This document shows positions 35,159 to 46,486 of a stretch of 64,000 bases of DNA, one piece after another. The notes below the pieces were generated by a model. That model worked only from the letters and a program-made list of their open reading frames with translations. It had not been told where the DNA came from and did not search any database. Position 1 is the stretch's first letter; each line of letters begins with the position of its first letter. Position numbers and translations under genes: made by a program. Origin of the DNA: Bicyclus anynana (taxonomy: Eukaryota; Arthropoda; Insecta; Lepidoptera; Nymphalidae); assembly GCF_947172395.1 (NCBI RefSeq), contig NC_069110.1:496001-560000 (forward strand), read 5' to 3'.

Positions 35159-35547
35159 ATACAGGGTGATTCGGTCTTTAGTGCGGATATTTTTTTTCGT
35201 GGTTCTGTATCATTAATAGAATATAAATCTACAAACAGTTCGATATATTTTATGTAATTTTTTTTTTAATTTATGTCTCTAAAATAACAAAATAATGTAC
35301 ATATTATTACTAAACAAGATATATTCAGCTTAAAAGTGATCTGGTGACGTTCTTTAGGTATCAAACGAAAATAAAATAAACGCACAATAGGGTGACCCTA
35401 AAATTCTGTTCAAAAGTAAATAACTTTAGCTAACGATAATTTTGTTATTTTTGAGTTAAAAAAAAAAAGAAAAAATACGTGATCATTAAATTTTGTTTAT
35501 GTACAAAATATAAAAATATCCGCACTAAAAAAATTTTCTTCCTGTAT
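35159..35547. mobile_element. Inverted-repeat element T1, 389 bp
   Basis: Left end ATACAGGGTGATTCGG...TTTAGTGCGGATATTTTT; right end is the complement AAAAATATCCGCACTAAA...CCTGTAT. No transposase frame is present. A SINE abuts its right end. Confidence 0.75.
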
Positions 35548-35552
35548 ACTAC

Positions 35553-35702
35553 ATATAAATACTTATATAATGTATAAATACACACAGACACTGGAAAACA
35601 CCCATGCTCATCACACAAATATTTTCCAGTTGTGGGAATCGAACCCACGGCCGTGGATGCAGAAAGCAGGGTCACTACCCACTGCGCCACGCGGCCGTCT
35701 TG
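35553..35702 (-). mobile_element. SINE family C
   Basis: On the minus strand the head reads GACGGCCGCGTGGCGCAGTG and GTGGGTTCGATTCCCACAAC. The body GATGAGCATGGGTGTTTTCC and an AT-rich tail ending at 35553 follow. The tRNA-like head is very clear, but an extended body excludes a true tRNA gene. Confidence 0.8.
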
Positions 35703-35934
35703 ACATATTAAAAGTCTTGAAATATAAAAAAACAAGTATTTAAAAATGTAACAAGATATGTAAATACCATAAACTCTAATAAACACAATAAATGTAAACA
35801 ATAAACAAGCAAAAAAAAACAAAAAAGAGCAAACTATAAATAGGCCAACAGTTCCGCTGGTAAACAATAACGTTTGTATGACAGTAACGAGACTATAATG
35901 TTGGCGAATCAACAGAGCATTTACTCTCGACCTC

Positions 35935-36696
35935 CTCAGAAACAGCTCCGATTTTGATGATTTTTTTTGTTCAGTTTGTTTCTTGATATTATTTGAAATC
36001 AGAAACCTTTTGGAGTGGGGACGGAATGATTTATATTATTCAAACAATATTTATGCTATTTATGTAATTAATAATTAAAAAAAAGCACTACCGACTTTAA
36101 AAACACAAACTTATAATGGGGCCATTGTCGGAATATACCCTTTCTATCAGAGTTATTAAAATCTAACTACTTAATAAAAAGTTATGCTTGGTTTTAGACT
36201 AAAATGAATGGGTAAACAATCAATCATATCTTGTTTTCTTACTCTTAGAGTTGAAATTGATTTCTTAAATGTTTATAGGACCATATACGAAATGTACCCT
36301 TTATAATAAAAAAAGAATTATCGAAATCGGACAACTCAAGAGAAAGTTATAGTTGGTTTTACATTACGAAAACAGAAGACGATTGATTAATTTTAGTGTA
36401 AAACCAAGTATAACTTTTTATTGAGAGGTACAATTTGAATATTTTTAGGAAAACGGTAAATGACTGATTGTCGGCTCATTAATTAGACCATTTATACCGC
36501 CTCGAAAGTGATAGAAAATATTATATTTTCTTTCGCTTATTAGTTTTCCGCATACGGTAAATTATTTTTTAAATAAAAGCATAGATATTTTTTAACAATA
36601 TAAATCATTTCGTCCACGCACCAAAAATTTTCTGATTCTGAAACATAAAGAAACATGACTTTAAAAAAAATCATCAAAATCGGAGCTGTTTCTGAG
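35935..36696. mobile_element. Inverted-repeat element T2, 762 bp
   Basis: CTCAGAAACAGCTCCGATTT...GATTTTTTTT on the left and its exact complement AAAAAAAATC...GGAGCTGTTTCTGAG on the right. The arms are at least 33 bases. The interior is AT-rich with no frame of note. Confidence 0.85.
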
Positions 36697-36848
36697 AACT
36701 TCCTGCATATGCTTTATGTATTATTTGACTCTATTGTATTTATGGTGCATTCATGCACAGTGCACACCAATGAACAGACGTCCACAGCGTATAACGAAAT
36801 ATATTTCCGTGTCTTTAACAACTTAACTAACTAACTAACACAATGCAG

Positions 36849-37706
36849 ACAGGGTGCTCGGGAGTATTTACCATAACTCTAGGGTTCTCTAGGGTATATT
36901 CTCTAAGAAAAAATTATTAAAAATGTCTGAGGAACATGTGTTCTAAAATAATTAGTTTCAGAGTAAAAAATATTTCTTTTGTAATAGTCTAGTCAACAAA
37001 TGCCTTGTTGGTCAAAACTTTTTAACAGTCTCGGAAAAATATGGTTGAGGGCTCATTCGATTCAGGATCGCATCTAGAATGTTTTTGAAAAATTTCAAGA
37101 TCCGCTCGAAAAACCTGCAAAAGTTATTAACAAATTAGTAAACAAAAAAAAGGGTTTTAGTTTTTTGGGTATATCTCGAAAACTATTTGAGATATTTAAA
37201 TTTTGAAAAAAGATTCAAAAAAGAGTAGGAAATTTCCTAAAAAAAACCCGATTCCCGAAATTGTAGGACCAATATTAATAATTTTTACAGGGAGCTGAAA
37301 ATACGCCCGAAAACGGGTACTCGCGTTTCCGCAAGCCACGCCCCATTGGAGCGCTTTAATGAAAAATGTTATTTAAACATATTAAATGTTGATATTAAAA
37401 TTTGAAATAATTCAGACGTATACAGGACAAATGAAAGCATGGAATGCCGTAGAAAAAAATTTTTTATCGCAACTTTATAAAAAGTTATCCATTAATTAAT
37501 TAACAATTTTATCCGACTGGGCTATTAACATTGCAAGTTGCAATGTTAATTGTTGCATTGTTAAACCGGAAATCTCAAATTTTTTTCCTTTGTGTTACAT
37601 GGATGGTCCAAGTTTTTTTTAGTAAAAAAATAAATATGCAGTTCGGCTCCTATAAGTATACTTGTCAACACCTTGAGGTTATGGAAATTATTCCCGAGCA
37701 CTCTGT
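36849..37706. mobile_element. Inverted-repeat element T3, 858 bp
   Basis: Left end ACAGGGTGCTCGGGAGTATT; right end AATTATTCCCGAGCACTCTGT, which is its near complement over about 30 bases. The interior has poly(A)/(T)-rich words and no transposase. Confidence 0.8.
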
Positions 37707-37791
37707 ATAAGTTAGGTAATATAATCTTATTAACTAGCATAAATTTAATTTTACAGAAAAGGGCATAATTTTAACTTAATGATGCTAATAA

Positions 37792-40700
37792 TCACAAATG
37801 CCGAAGATCAGCGAGGATTTTTTCTTTCATATCCATTAAATCGGACATATTTTTAGTCTCCATACAGCTGACTCTTGTTATTTCTGTATCTATTTTCTTC
37901 AGTATATTTTTCGCATCGTTATGATTTCTGAAAATTAGTATTATGTTATTATGTATTCTTTTGTTATTAATATATAATTTTTGATTATTAATTTAATAAT
38001 TAATTGACGTTGTAATTTTGAATTTTTTGAGTTTGGTTTACATGCGAACACATTCTTTGTCTGCACCCCAATAGCTGCTCAGGGAGTCAAAATTTGACAG
38101 GTTTTATATTCAATTCCCTTCTATTTCGAAATATGCTATAGTCAGTGGCGTGCATTTTATAGATGCGAAAATGCTCTGCCTACCCTGAGCACTCATTACA
38201 AACTTGTATTGGAAAAATAATTCTCAATTTGACTCAATTTCTACAAATTAGTGCCTACATACTCAAAAACCTTGTACGACAATACATACTATGCGATAGT
38301 CGTATCCAGTACTAGAATACCTTCGAAGGCATTTGTATAGATATTATGCGACAGTCGTGTCGTGTCCAGATCTTTTTCGTCCCATCACAATGATGATGTT
38401 CGTATATTTTCGAACTGACCGTTACCTATTGCTCGACAACACGTCTTTTTTCTTCACGATTACACACAACGTGTAGCCGACACACATTGAGCAAAGAAAT
38501 AAACAAATTTGAATACGTACGATTTTTCCATTTCAGCAAATTTTTTCAACATAAGTATTTTCTGTTTTCTTAGGCGCTGCTGTATTGTCCTGTGATATTT
38601 ATTTACCCCATTTTTTATTTTCTTACGCAGTTTCATCAAACTACGGAAAACAAGAGTTAATTTTATAACGAAAACGAATACTTGCCTTAACTTGTCAATA
38701 TGATCAAAAATTCGCCTCCAACTAGTCGGGAAAGACTGTGGTGGTTATTAGAAGTCATCATTATCAACCCATATTTGGCTCACTGGTGAGCTCGAGTCTC
38801 CTTTCAGAACGAGAAGGGTTAGGTCAATAGTCCACGCTGGCCCAATACCGATTGGCAGACTTCACACACACAGAGGATTAAGAAAATTCCCTGGTATGCA
38901 GGTTTCCTTACGATGTTTTTCCTTCACCGTTTGAGATACGTGATATTTAATTTCTTAAACTTCCCCGGGCCGGATTTGAACCCACACTCTCTGGAATTGG
39001 AGGCAGAGGTCATATAAACTGGGATATCGGAGCTCAATAGGTAGGTACAATAATAGTCCAACGGGCGGGGGTCGAACCACTACCTCCGTGATGAGTCTGA
39101 CCGCTTTACCGTTGAGCTATTGAGGTTTCAAATGGCAGTACAACGATTGTCGGGTCAGCTATAGCTTGGCAACTTCGTTGCTGACACACCCATGATATGC
39201 GGGCGACGGGGGAAAGGACTGCGCGGGTATGAAGTCGTGCGAGCGGGGTCATCGGGAGTGTTACGAACGAATTTGCCAAGCTATAGCACTAAAACAAACA
39301 GACATGCATCATGCATGCGTTATTTGCGAAGATAACTTTAAAAAAAAGAATAGAGAGAACAGAGATAGAGAAAAAACAAGGAAAGAAAGGTAAGAAAAGC
39401 TCGTAATACTTACGTTTTATTTTTTCTAAGATTTTGAATATTGGTCTCTATTTTTTTCAAATTTGAAGACACGACTTCTTTGAGTTCAGCATATCCTATA
39501 AAAAAATAACGTTAACTGTTAAGTGGTTAAAGTTAATTAGTATTTTTGTATTATTTTTATTGGACCCTTAGCTTATTCCTTTAGGAGGTCCTGGGTTCGA
39601 TTCCAGTAGGCACACCACGACATAACTCGTGAATAGAAAAAAGACATATTGCCGACCACTAGCGGCGAAAGTAAACAACATCCAACGTAAAATTCGCTCA
39701 AAGTATTTTAGACTGATTGCACGATATAACGTGAAACAACAAAAAAAAAACTAGCGGCGAAAGAAGACCCATTTTTTTGCCAAGGACTGAAACAGAGCGA
39801 TATTTTCGATTCTTCTTTTTAAGAAATTGGGCGTAACCACAGTAACTATAGTAACCATTGGTTAAAGCATTTCAGGCCGTCTGACTGACGTTGTCAGTAC
39901 CTACAATAATGTCCTCCTCTTCCATTCACTTCTCCCATACATCAACTCATATCCTCTATTCATATCATTACAAACTCCAATTATATTCTTGTTTTTTCTT
40001 CTACGGCCATCCTCTTCTCTTGTTCTTCAACTTGTAATATGGTCAATAGGATTTATAAATGAAAACTTTTTTTGAACTCAGTACCACTAGTCCAGTAATT
40101 TTAGGCATTTTAAACACCAATCTGGAGAATAATTTCTAGTAGGTTAAATTTTGTATACTCCTTTATTACGATGCTATAAAGGTGAAACATCGACATCGAC
40201 ATTTTTGTAGACAATTTTATGAGAAACAATTTTTATAATGACCTCTATTCTCTGAGCAATAGGTCGCGAAATATTTGCAGGAAACTTATTTCCTTGACCT
40301 TTTGACCTCTGTAACTTTTATAGCCGGCACGGTATCGATGGCGATTTTCACATCTTTATAATAACACCGTAATAAAGGTGTACTCGTATACAAAAATTCA
40401 GCTCACTTGGATTTTTTCCTCCGATAAAACTAAAGCAAACTAAACGTCTAGCTAGCTAACTCGCACGGGTTACTATTGCTTTAAAGGTGTTTAGATTGTA
40501 GTTAGCAAGAAACACAGAAGAGCATTCCACACTTTAGCAGATTGAATAAGAAACGTTGAAAAAACACGTGATAGTGGTTTTTTCAGAGACAAACATCACT
40601 TTAAGCCAACCCGCGTTGAAGCATCTTGGTGGGCCTACGCTCCAACTCCACGTCGGAGTGCTACCATTGAAAAACCTGATTATTACGATTATGATAAAAC

Positions 40701-43700
40701 TATGACGTACATTTTTAGATATAATTTAAATTTAGTAGATTTTCTTCATTTATTTATATAATATACAATCTATATAATAGGTTGAAGTAGGCAATTTAAG
40801 TAGGTAGTTTTAATATTATTTTATAATAAACTTGTTTAAATAAAAAAAATACATACCAGATTGTTGAAGTTGGTTGTTTCTGATTACACATGCTCTCGAT
40901 GTAGTGGAGTGGACATTATTATTTGATGCAGTATTAGCTTCACGTTTTCGCTTGGTCGGCGTAGACCTTACTACTCGTTCGACATCCTTCCTTTTGTTTG
41001 TACTATTTTGCGTCGAGAAACTCCGCAACTCATACGGACATAACGTTTTACGATTGGCTTCCTTGCGGCTTTTTTGCGGCTGGTTCTTTGCTCTTCTAAT
41101 TGTGCTGCGTTCCTTTGCAGAAATATTGCCTTTTTCATGCGATTTCGAACTGCGAGTGCGCAGGACACTATCTTCATCGGATCGATGTGTACAATCCTGA
41201 ATATCAAGCGATTGATCAGTACTCCTGCCTGACGTTTTATCTGTTACAACGTCGACTGGCATGTTTATTGATATATTACTATTACTCTCAGTATCGTCGA
41301 CTTCTTCCGGTGCATTTTCTATCAAATCCGACGAGTTCAAATTGACTTTACAATTGTCATCCATGTCTTCAATTAATTCAACCATCTCATCAACGGTATC
41401 GACTTGAAGTGCTAATAGTGGACGGTCAGTTCCTGTGCTCTTAGTTATACTAGTGTTTGCCCTGTCCTTCATATTAGTCTTTCCCCTGTTTATTTTTTTT
41501 AAGGGTTCGGAATCGTCTTCAATCGTTTCTATTATCGGTCTTTTATGTCCACGTTTGTTGTCAATAGTGACAGTAGCGGGTACGTTACGACAAGATGAAA
41601 GTGACGAGTTTAGTAGTACAGTAGAGTCTCTAACACACTCTTCGATCATATCTGTTATTGGTAATAACGCCAATTTCTCAACTGTTGTGTTGGCGGTGGT
41701 TTTAGATATACCCATGGGCTTAGTCATCTTCGCCGTTTTGCGAGGAGCTTGCTTCTTTTCAAACTCGTCATCCTCCTCGCTACTAAAATTGTACACGGCA
41801 ACACTATCGATATCTTTTTTAGATGTAGCACGTGTATTGGCGGTGGTTTTAGATATGACCGTATTAATAACCGGGGGCACTACTGGTGTGTGTTCTACTA
41901 ACGTCGTATTTGACTCAGGGGTTCTCTTGTCACATACAACAGGTTCATAATTATATTTTCTGGTGTCGCATCGTCTATGTGTTGGCGTTGGTTGGTCGAT
42001 AATAGCCGGATTTGAAATATTGTGGCCGATTTCGCGTAACTGAAAAGCAATAGTACTGTACTGAAAAAAAAAATATCTCGCCATTGTTCTGTATTACCGC
42101 TTAAAAAATCTAGATGGTCGTATTATAAATATCGGACACTACCAAAAGTTCACTACCTTGTCCGCCACCGGCCTCGGGCCACTTAAAACTTTGCAGGCCC
42201 CGAGACCCTGAAACAAGAGGGCCTCCAAAAGCTTAGAGGAACTCGACTCGACGCCCGGGGCGGTCAAACGCTTACACGTGGTAAGCCAGTCTTAATCCGA
42301 TTATCATAATACGAGTACGATCAAAGAACAATGGCGAGATTTTTTTTATTAGAGTTTATAGCAAAACAAAAAGCACTAGCTAAGTTTGTTGTAGGCTCTT
42401 CCTGAAAGCGCGTTTGGCGCCCTGGTAATTTTAAGTTTTCCACTTAAGTTATCACTATGATGATAATAATCCTGTTACGTACCATAACTATTTAAATTTA
42501 CTAAGCCTACTTGAAATTAAATGAATTTTGATTTGCACTATAGCGATATGGTATTATAGCGATCAGCTTATGCGGGTATAGGTACAGGCATTTTTTTTGA
42601 CGGCCTCCGTAGCGCAGTGGTAGTCGCGGATTTACAAGACGGAGGTTCTGGATTCGAACCCCGGCTGGGCCGATTGAGGTTTACTAAATTGGTCCAGGTC
42701 TAGCTTGTGGGAGGCTTCGGCCGTGGCTAGTAACGACAAAGACGTACCGCCAAGCGACCGCCGTGTAGAAACCGAAAGAGGTGTGGATTTCATCCTACTC
42801 CTAAAGATAGCTTCCATCTTAGATTGCATCAACACTTACCATCAGATGAGTTTGTAGTCCAGGGCTAACTTGTAGAGAATAAAAAAAACAAAAACAAGGC
42901 TTCGAGGCTTAGAGAATAAAAAAAAAAACAAAAAAATTTATAGTAAGAGTGATTTTTGAGAAACGAGGTGAAACCGAATTGTCTCTTCTAAGGAAGTCTG
43001 AATTTTTGTCCGCAACGCTATGGAACTATTTAAAATAAAATAAAAATCATTACAAAACGACGTGTAGGTATGAATAGCTTTGTGCAAAATTATTGAGTAG
43101 ATAACGAAATGGGAGTAGAAAAAGTTACTTACCGCTAGTAGCGATGTCGTTAATGTAGAACCCGTCTCATTTTTATCTGCCAACAAATAGATGATATTTT
43201 ATTTACATCAATACTTAGAAAAAAAATTGAAGAGTTTGTCTTTAGTTTTAATATGTTATTCAATATTTCTTTAACAGACTTCAAAAATGGAGAAGGTTTT
43301 TTTTACAGAATTTCATTTTCAAATTCAAAAATTTTTTAAATCGAGTTATCTTAATAAAAGAAAATTAGTTATTGCGCTCAAGGCTTCTTCTTCAAAACAA
43401 ATAAAACTTTATCTATAAAAAAAGTAAAAAAGTACATTGGTAATTTAATCTGTATGGTTAAAAAAAAATTAAATCATTAAAATCTTACTTACTAGCAGCA
43501 TTTAAAAACTGATTCAGAGAGACAAAAATCTTAATATTACATGGATTCACTGTGAGGGTGCTGGGCCCACCGAGTGGTAGAGAGTAAAACAATGAGCCTG
43601 GACTTGTGACCAAAGGACGTAGGGTTTAATAGAAAAAAAAATAAAAATATATAACTTGGTCACCCTAGGGATTTTTTCAAAACTATTCAAATTATGGTGC

Positions 43701-46486
43701 ATTTGTGTTTTATCCATTAAATACATGAGTCTGTATTTGCTATAGATGGTTCACTAAATTCTTAATTTTATGAGACCAAGAAAGAAAGAAAAAAAAGAGA
43801 GTTTTCTTTCTTATAGGTAAATAACTGTATAAGAATTGCATAAATTTGTAAATACCTTTGTATATATGATATAATTTTATTTTTAATATTTTTTCTTCTC
43901 ACGTTGTTATTTTTTAGTATGGTATTTTATTGTTTTTCCTTTTTTATTTTAGTTAATTGTAATGTACTATTTTAAGTTTAAGTTATTATTATTGTTTATT
44001 TTAGTTAATAAGGTTGTTGTGTGCTGTGTTTGTGGCGGCATCTGGTCAACGGTTCCAACTGAAAACCAGCGCTGCATGCTCTTTTTATTTAAAGAGTATG
44101 TAGCATTATGCTGAGTTGGATCTCTTTACTGGGTTGTGCCACACATCGCAGGATATTGTTCAAGAACAAATTGTGTTGTGTGGCATAATTCACTAATAAA
44201 GCTTTTTTCTTTTCTTTTCTTTTCTTTAGAAATCATTTATTTCAAGTAAGCTTATTTTACAAGCACTTTTGACACATTAGTTGACTATTTGTAAAGATTC
44301 TACCACCGGTTCAGAAGGCAGATTCCACCATTAATATCACATACACAGTTTGAGCTGTACGGTCATGAATAAATGTTATGTTCCCAGGCCCAAAGACTAT
44401 AGTCTGTACTGAGATGTAATTTATGGCATAACTAAGTGGACCGTTATATAAATAACGAACTGTCTCGTTGGCTTAGACAGACACCTTTGTGCTTTTGGAG
44501 CATGAGGGCTGTGATTCGAATCCTGGGTTGGACTATGTTTTCTTTCTTCTACGATATTTTGAGTTATTCTCAGACCATAGTTAGGAAGTTGGTGGTTTTA
44601 GACCTCTGCACCTCAGAGAGCATGTTCAACCTTCGGTCCTAATCATTTATCATTGGCCTGATAGATGTGTTTGTGTGGGATAGTGATCGCTGATAATGAA
44701 TTTAACGTTACCACACCCATTTTGGAGCATTATGGTATGTTTAAGCTCTATATCCCTTCTCCCGGAAGGAGGGAGGCCTGGCTGTTAATGATGATAAGAC
44801 TTACCTGATTCTATAATAATTGGTGGATTGTTCACCATATCTTCTTCTTCTTCTTCCTGTGAGACAAAAAAAATAACTTTGATTAATTCTTTAACTAATA
44901 ATGTAAATTTAAATGGGTTAACCGATTTTAAAATTTTATTTCACAGATCTCCATCAGCTACATTATCAACGAATAAAATAGCCTTTTTTCTCGTATTCCC
45001 ACGAGAACGGTGGGGCCGCGGGGCGACGGCTAGTAAGGTAAATATAAAAATACATACCTACTTACCTATAAATTATGTAAAAAATTGCATACATTTTTGT
45101 CACAAACTATATTTTACTAGTCAAAAAATCAAGTCACCATAGAAATGTAATGTTTCACAAGATTCAAAATAATGATTTGCAATCAATAAACTTTCTGAGA
45201 TAAAGATAATTGAAATTTGCTATGTATATTTGACTTTGACAAACAATAACAATCCCACAGATCACTATAGACTAGAAAAACAAACCTTCATAGTTCATTT
45301 GACGCTTTGTGAAACAAGGAACATGTGAAACAAACTATTATCTATGTATCTAAGGCTTAGATACATAGGTAATCAAAGATCTAAGGAAACAAACTATAAA
45401 CATTTCTATAGACAATTTTTTTTTTTACGTAGTAAATATGTATTAACATAGAGGTATGTAATCAAAGATATTACCATAAACTCATATTAACAAGTTCGCT
45501 GCGGCACTGATTTTTCTGCACTTTCCTCTGGTGCGGTACGAGGTTTTTTACCTCACACTAAAGCTTTGTGGTGCGGTACGAGGTCCATCGACCTCGTAAC
45601 TCTTGAAGCCGCTAGATGTACGAGGTCAATTGACCTCTTACCGCAGCGAACGTGTTAAATCAAAGTGGAGTGTTAACATTTTATATTTTATCATTTAAAC
45701 TCATAATTTATTATAAAGATGAATATAAAGGGATAGAAGTTTTATAGTAGGTACATCGTTTAAAGGGATAGAAGTTTTAACTTAAGGTTAAAAACATAGA
45801 TTTTGTTATAACATTTATATAGAAGAAGGGGTGCAGAAATTTTAATATTACTATGTATGTAATACAATATTACAATATTTCTATATAATTAACACAAGAA
45901 CACTTTTTATTTAGGTTTTCATTGACATAGTTCCTGATCAAGTGGGAATACGGAGTTTATTGAGCCATTGCTCTGGCGGTTAGATGAAAACCATTTTTAG
46001 TAGGTACGAATAGTATGATACGTATTGGCCATGAATCCATTTTGCGCCAAAAAGAACACACTCACACTCCGTCCACTGCCACGTGGCCGACTTTAGTATT
46101 ATGGACCGACTAGCGTAGTGACTACGAATGCGCGCGCGTTGGCCAGCGGCCGGCGCTCGGCGCTCGTTGCGACCCCTCCCGCCTCCCTCTGCGTCCCGTC
46201 GACGCTCACAGGTAAAGATACAAGCCATGCAACATGCAATGCAAGTAACTAAAATATCGAGGTAAACGCAAATCACGTACTTATCTCCAAATATTTACAT
46301 TAAATTAGTTTGAGACTCAATGACAAGGCTTGTGATAAGTAAAATTGGGTAAATTACCGTTATTATAGTCACCTTTACCTGTAATTGTTGATTGGCACGG
46401 AGAAATTTACAGCAACATAGTAAAACACAAAATGCTGCACTAAAAAACAACTGCAAAGTTGTTATGTATGTACTATTAATGCTCAT
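37792..46486 (-). CDS. Unrecognised nuclear coiled-coil protein
   Basis: Minus-strand exons: 46379-46486 (candidate first), 44805-44856, 43133-43176, 40857-42060, 39414-39495, 38521-38640 and 37792-37927 (TGA). Every junction is GT-AG and in phase, giving 545 residues without the first exon and 581 with it. Seen: an EEEEED start to exon 2; a long low-complexity middle rich in Ser, Thr, Asp, Glu and Lys (SSEEDDEFEKK, ETIEDDSEPLKK); a basic stretch with TPTKRKREA, a classical-type nuclear signal; and a C-terminal region of about 110 residues, rich in Lys, Glu, Leu and Ile, that looks like a coiled coil (YAELKEVVSSNLKKIETNIQ; MKEKILADLRHL at the end). I do not recognise the family. A disordered acidic/basic middle plus C-terminal coiled coil is seen in fast-evolving chromosome-axis, kinetochore and shugoshin-like proteins, but no diagnostic motif proves this. 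The candidate first exon encodes a hydrophobic segment (FFSAAFCVLLCCCKFL), odd for a nuclear protein. An alternative start is ATG 46050-46052 (MDSWPIR) with a weaker donor. Confidence 0.7.
38755..39036 (-). mobile_element. SINE family A in a coiled-coil gene intron
   Basis: TCATTATCAACCCATATTTG to TATAAACTGGGATATCGGAG, near full length, with decayed box A and box B. Confidence 0.8.
39040..39128 (-). mobile_element. SINE family D head
   Basis: Minus strand: AACCTCAATAGCTCAACGGT (box A-like) then GTGGTTCGACCCCCGCCCG (box B). It is cloverleaf-like but is followed by SINE-type sequence ending in GTACCTACC. The same family is at 50108-50240. Confidence 0.55.
39159..39286. mobile_element. Inverted-repeat element, family M1, 128 bp
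   Basis: CTATAGCTTGGCAACTTCGT at the left and ACGAATTTGCCAAGCTATAG at the right are near-perfect inverted ends. It is the cleanest copy of the family and lies in an intron. Confidence 0.8.
42064..42350. mobile_element. Foldback element abutting a splice acceptor
   Basis: Left arm (42064-42090) reads poly(A) then TATCTCGCCATTGTTCT; right arm (42325-42350) reads AGAACAATGGCGAGAT then poly(T). The arms are inverted over about 24 bases and enclose a GC-richer core. Read on the minus strand, the left arm supplies the polypyrimidine tract and AG of the large exon of the coiled-coil gene. Confidence 0.65.
42360..42535 (+). mobile_element. LINE 3' tail
   Basis: GCAAAACAAAAAGCACTAGC to AAGCCTACTTGAAATTAAAT and GAATTTTGATTTG, plus orientation. 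Confidence 0.55.
42601..42890 (+). mobile_element. SINE family B, full length
   Basis: Head GGCCTCCGTAGCGCAGTGG and GGTTCTGGATTCGAACCCCG. The body is GGGAGGCTTCGGCCGTGGCT and the tail AACTTGTAGAGAATAAAAAA. A short second tail-like piece follows at 42898-42935. Confidence 0.85.
44225..44345 (-). mobile_element. LINE 3' tail
   Basis: AATCATTTATTTCAAGTAAG then TTGACTATTTGTAAAGATTC, a close match to 13650-13720. A TTTTC microsatellite (44204-44225) sits at its end. Confidence 0.65.
44446..44800 (+). mobile_element. SINE family E
   Basis: TCTCGTTGGCTTAGACAG (box A-like), GTGATTCGAATCCTGGGTTG (box B). The body is CCATAGTTAGGAAGTTGGTG and GTGCACCTCAGAGAGC-like sequence, ending GGCCTGGCTGTTAATGATGA. 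Its 3' end lies 5 bases from an exon of the coiled-coil gene (44805-44856). Heads near 14550 and 16050 and a tail near 49125-49200 belong to the same type. Confidence 0.65.
45487..45658. mobile_element. piggyBac-type MITE with TTAA duplication
   Basis: TTAA (45487-45490), then CAAGTTCGCTGCGG at the left; ACCGCAGCGAACGTG then TTAA (45655-45658) at the right. The termini match at 17 of 19 positions as inverted repeats around 164 bp. The interior repeats TGCGGTACGAGGT twice and has GAGGTC...GACCTC palindromes. The TTAA target is diagnostic of the piggyBac superfamily. Confidence 0.8.
46010..46211 (+). other. fry: Probable fry 5'UTR exon and promoter
   Basis: This GC- and CpG-rich block ends in CGACGCTCACAG then GTAAAGATAC, a strong plus-strand donor, and has no useful reading frame. 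The next plus-strand coding exon is fry exon 2 at 51904, whose 5' part is untranslated, so a noncoding first exon is expected upstream. The exon's own left edge is unclear. Confidence 0.45.

Noticed and set aside
35445..35912. 155-codon minus-strand frame
   Set aside because: It runs through the end of an inverted-repeat element and a SINE head, so it is composite repeat sequence.
42601..42675. tRNA-like box A and box B sequence (also at 57184, 35640-35700, 39055-39125, 4440-4525)
   Set aside because: Each is followed by a repeated body and an A-rich or GATGAT tail shared by several copies. They are SINE heads, not tRNA genes.
45980..46276. 98-codon minus-strand frame over the CpG-rich block
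   Set aside because: The block looks like a noncoding promoter/leader exon with a plus-strand donor; the frame is a by-product of high GC.
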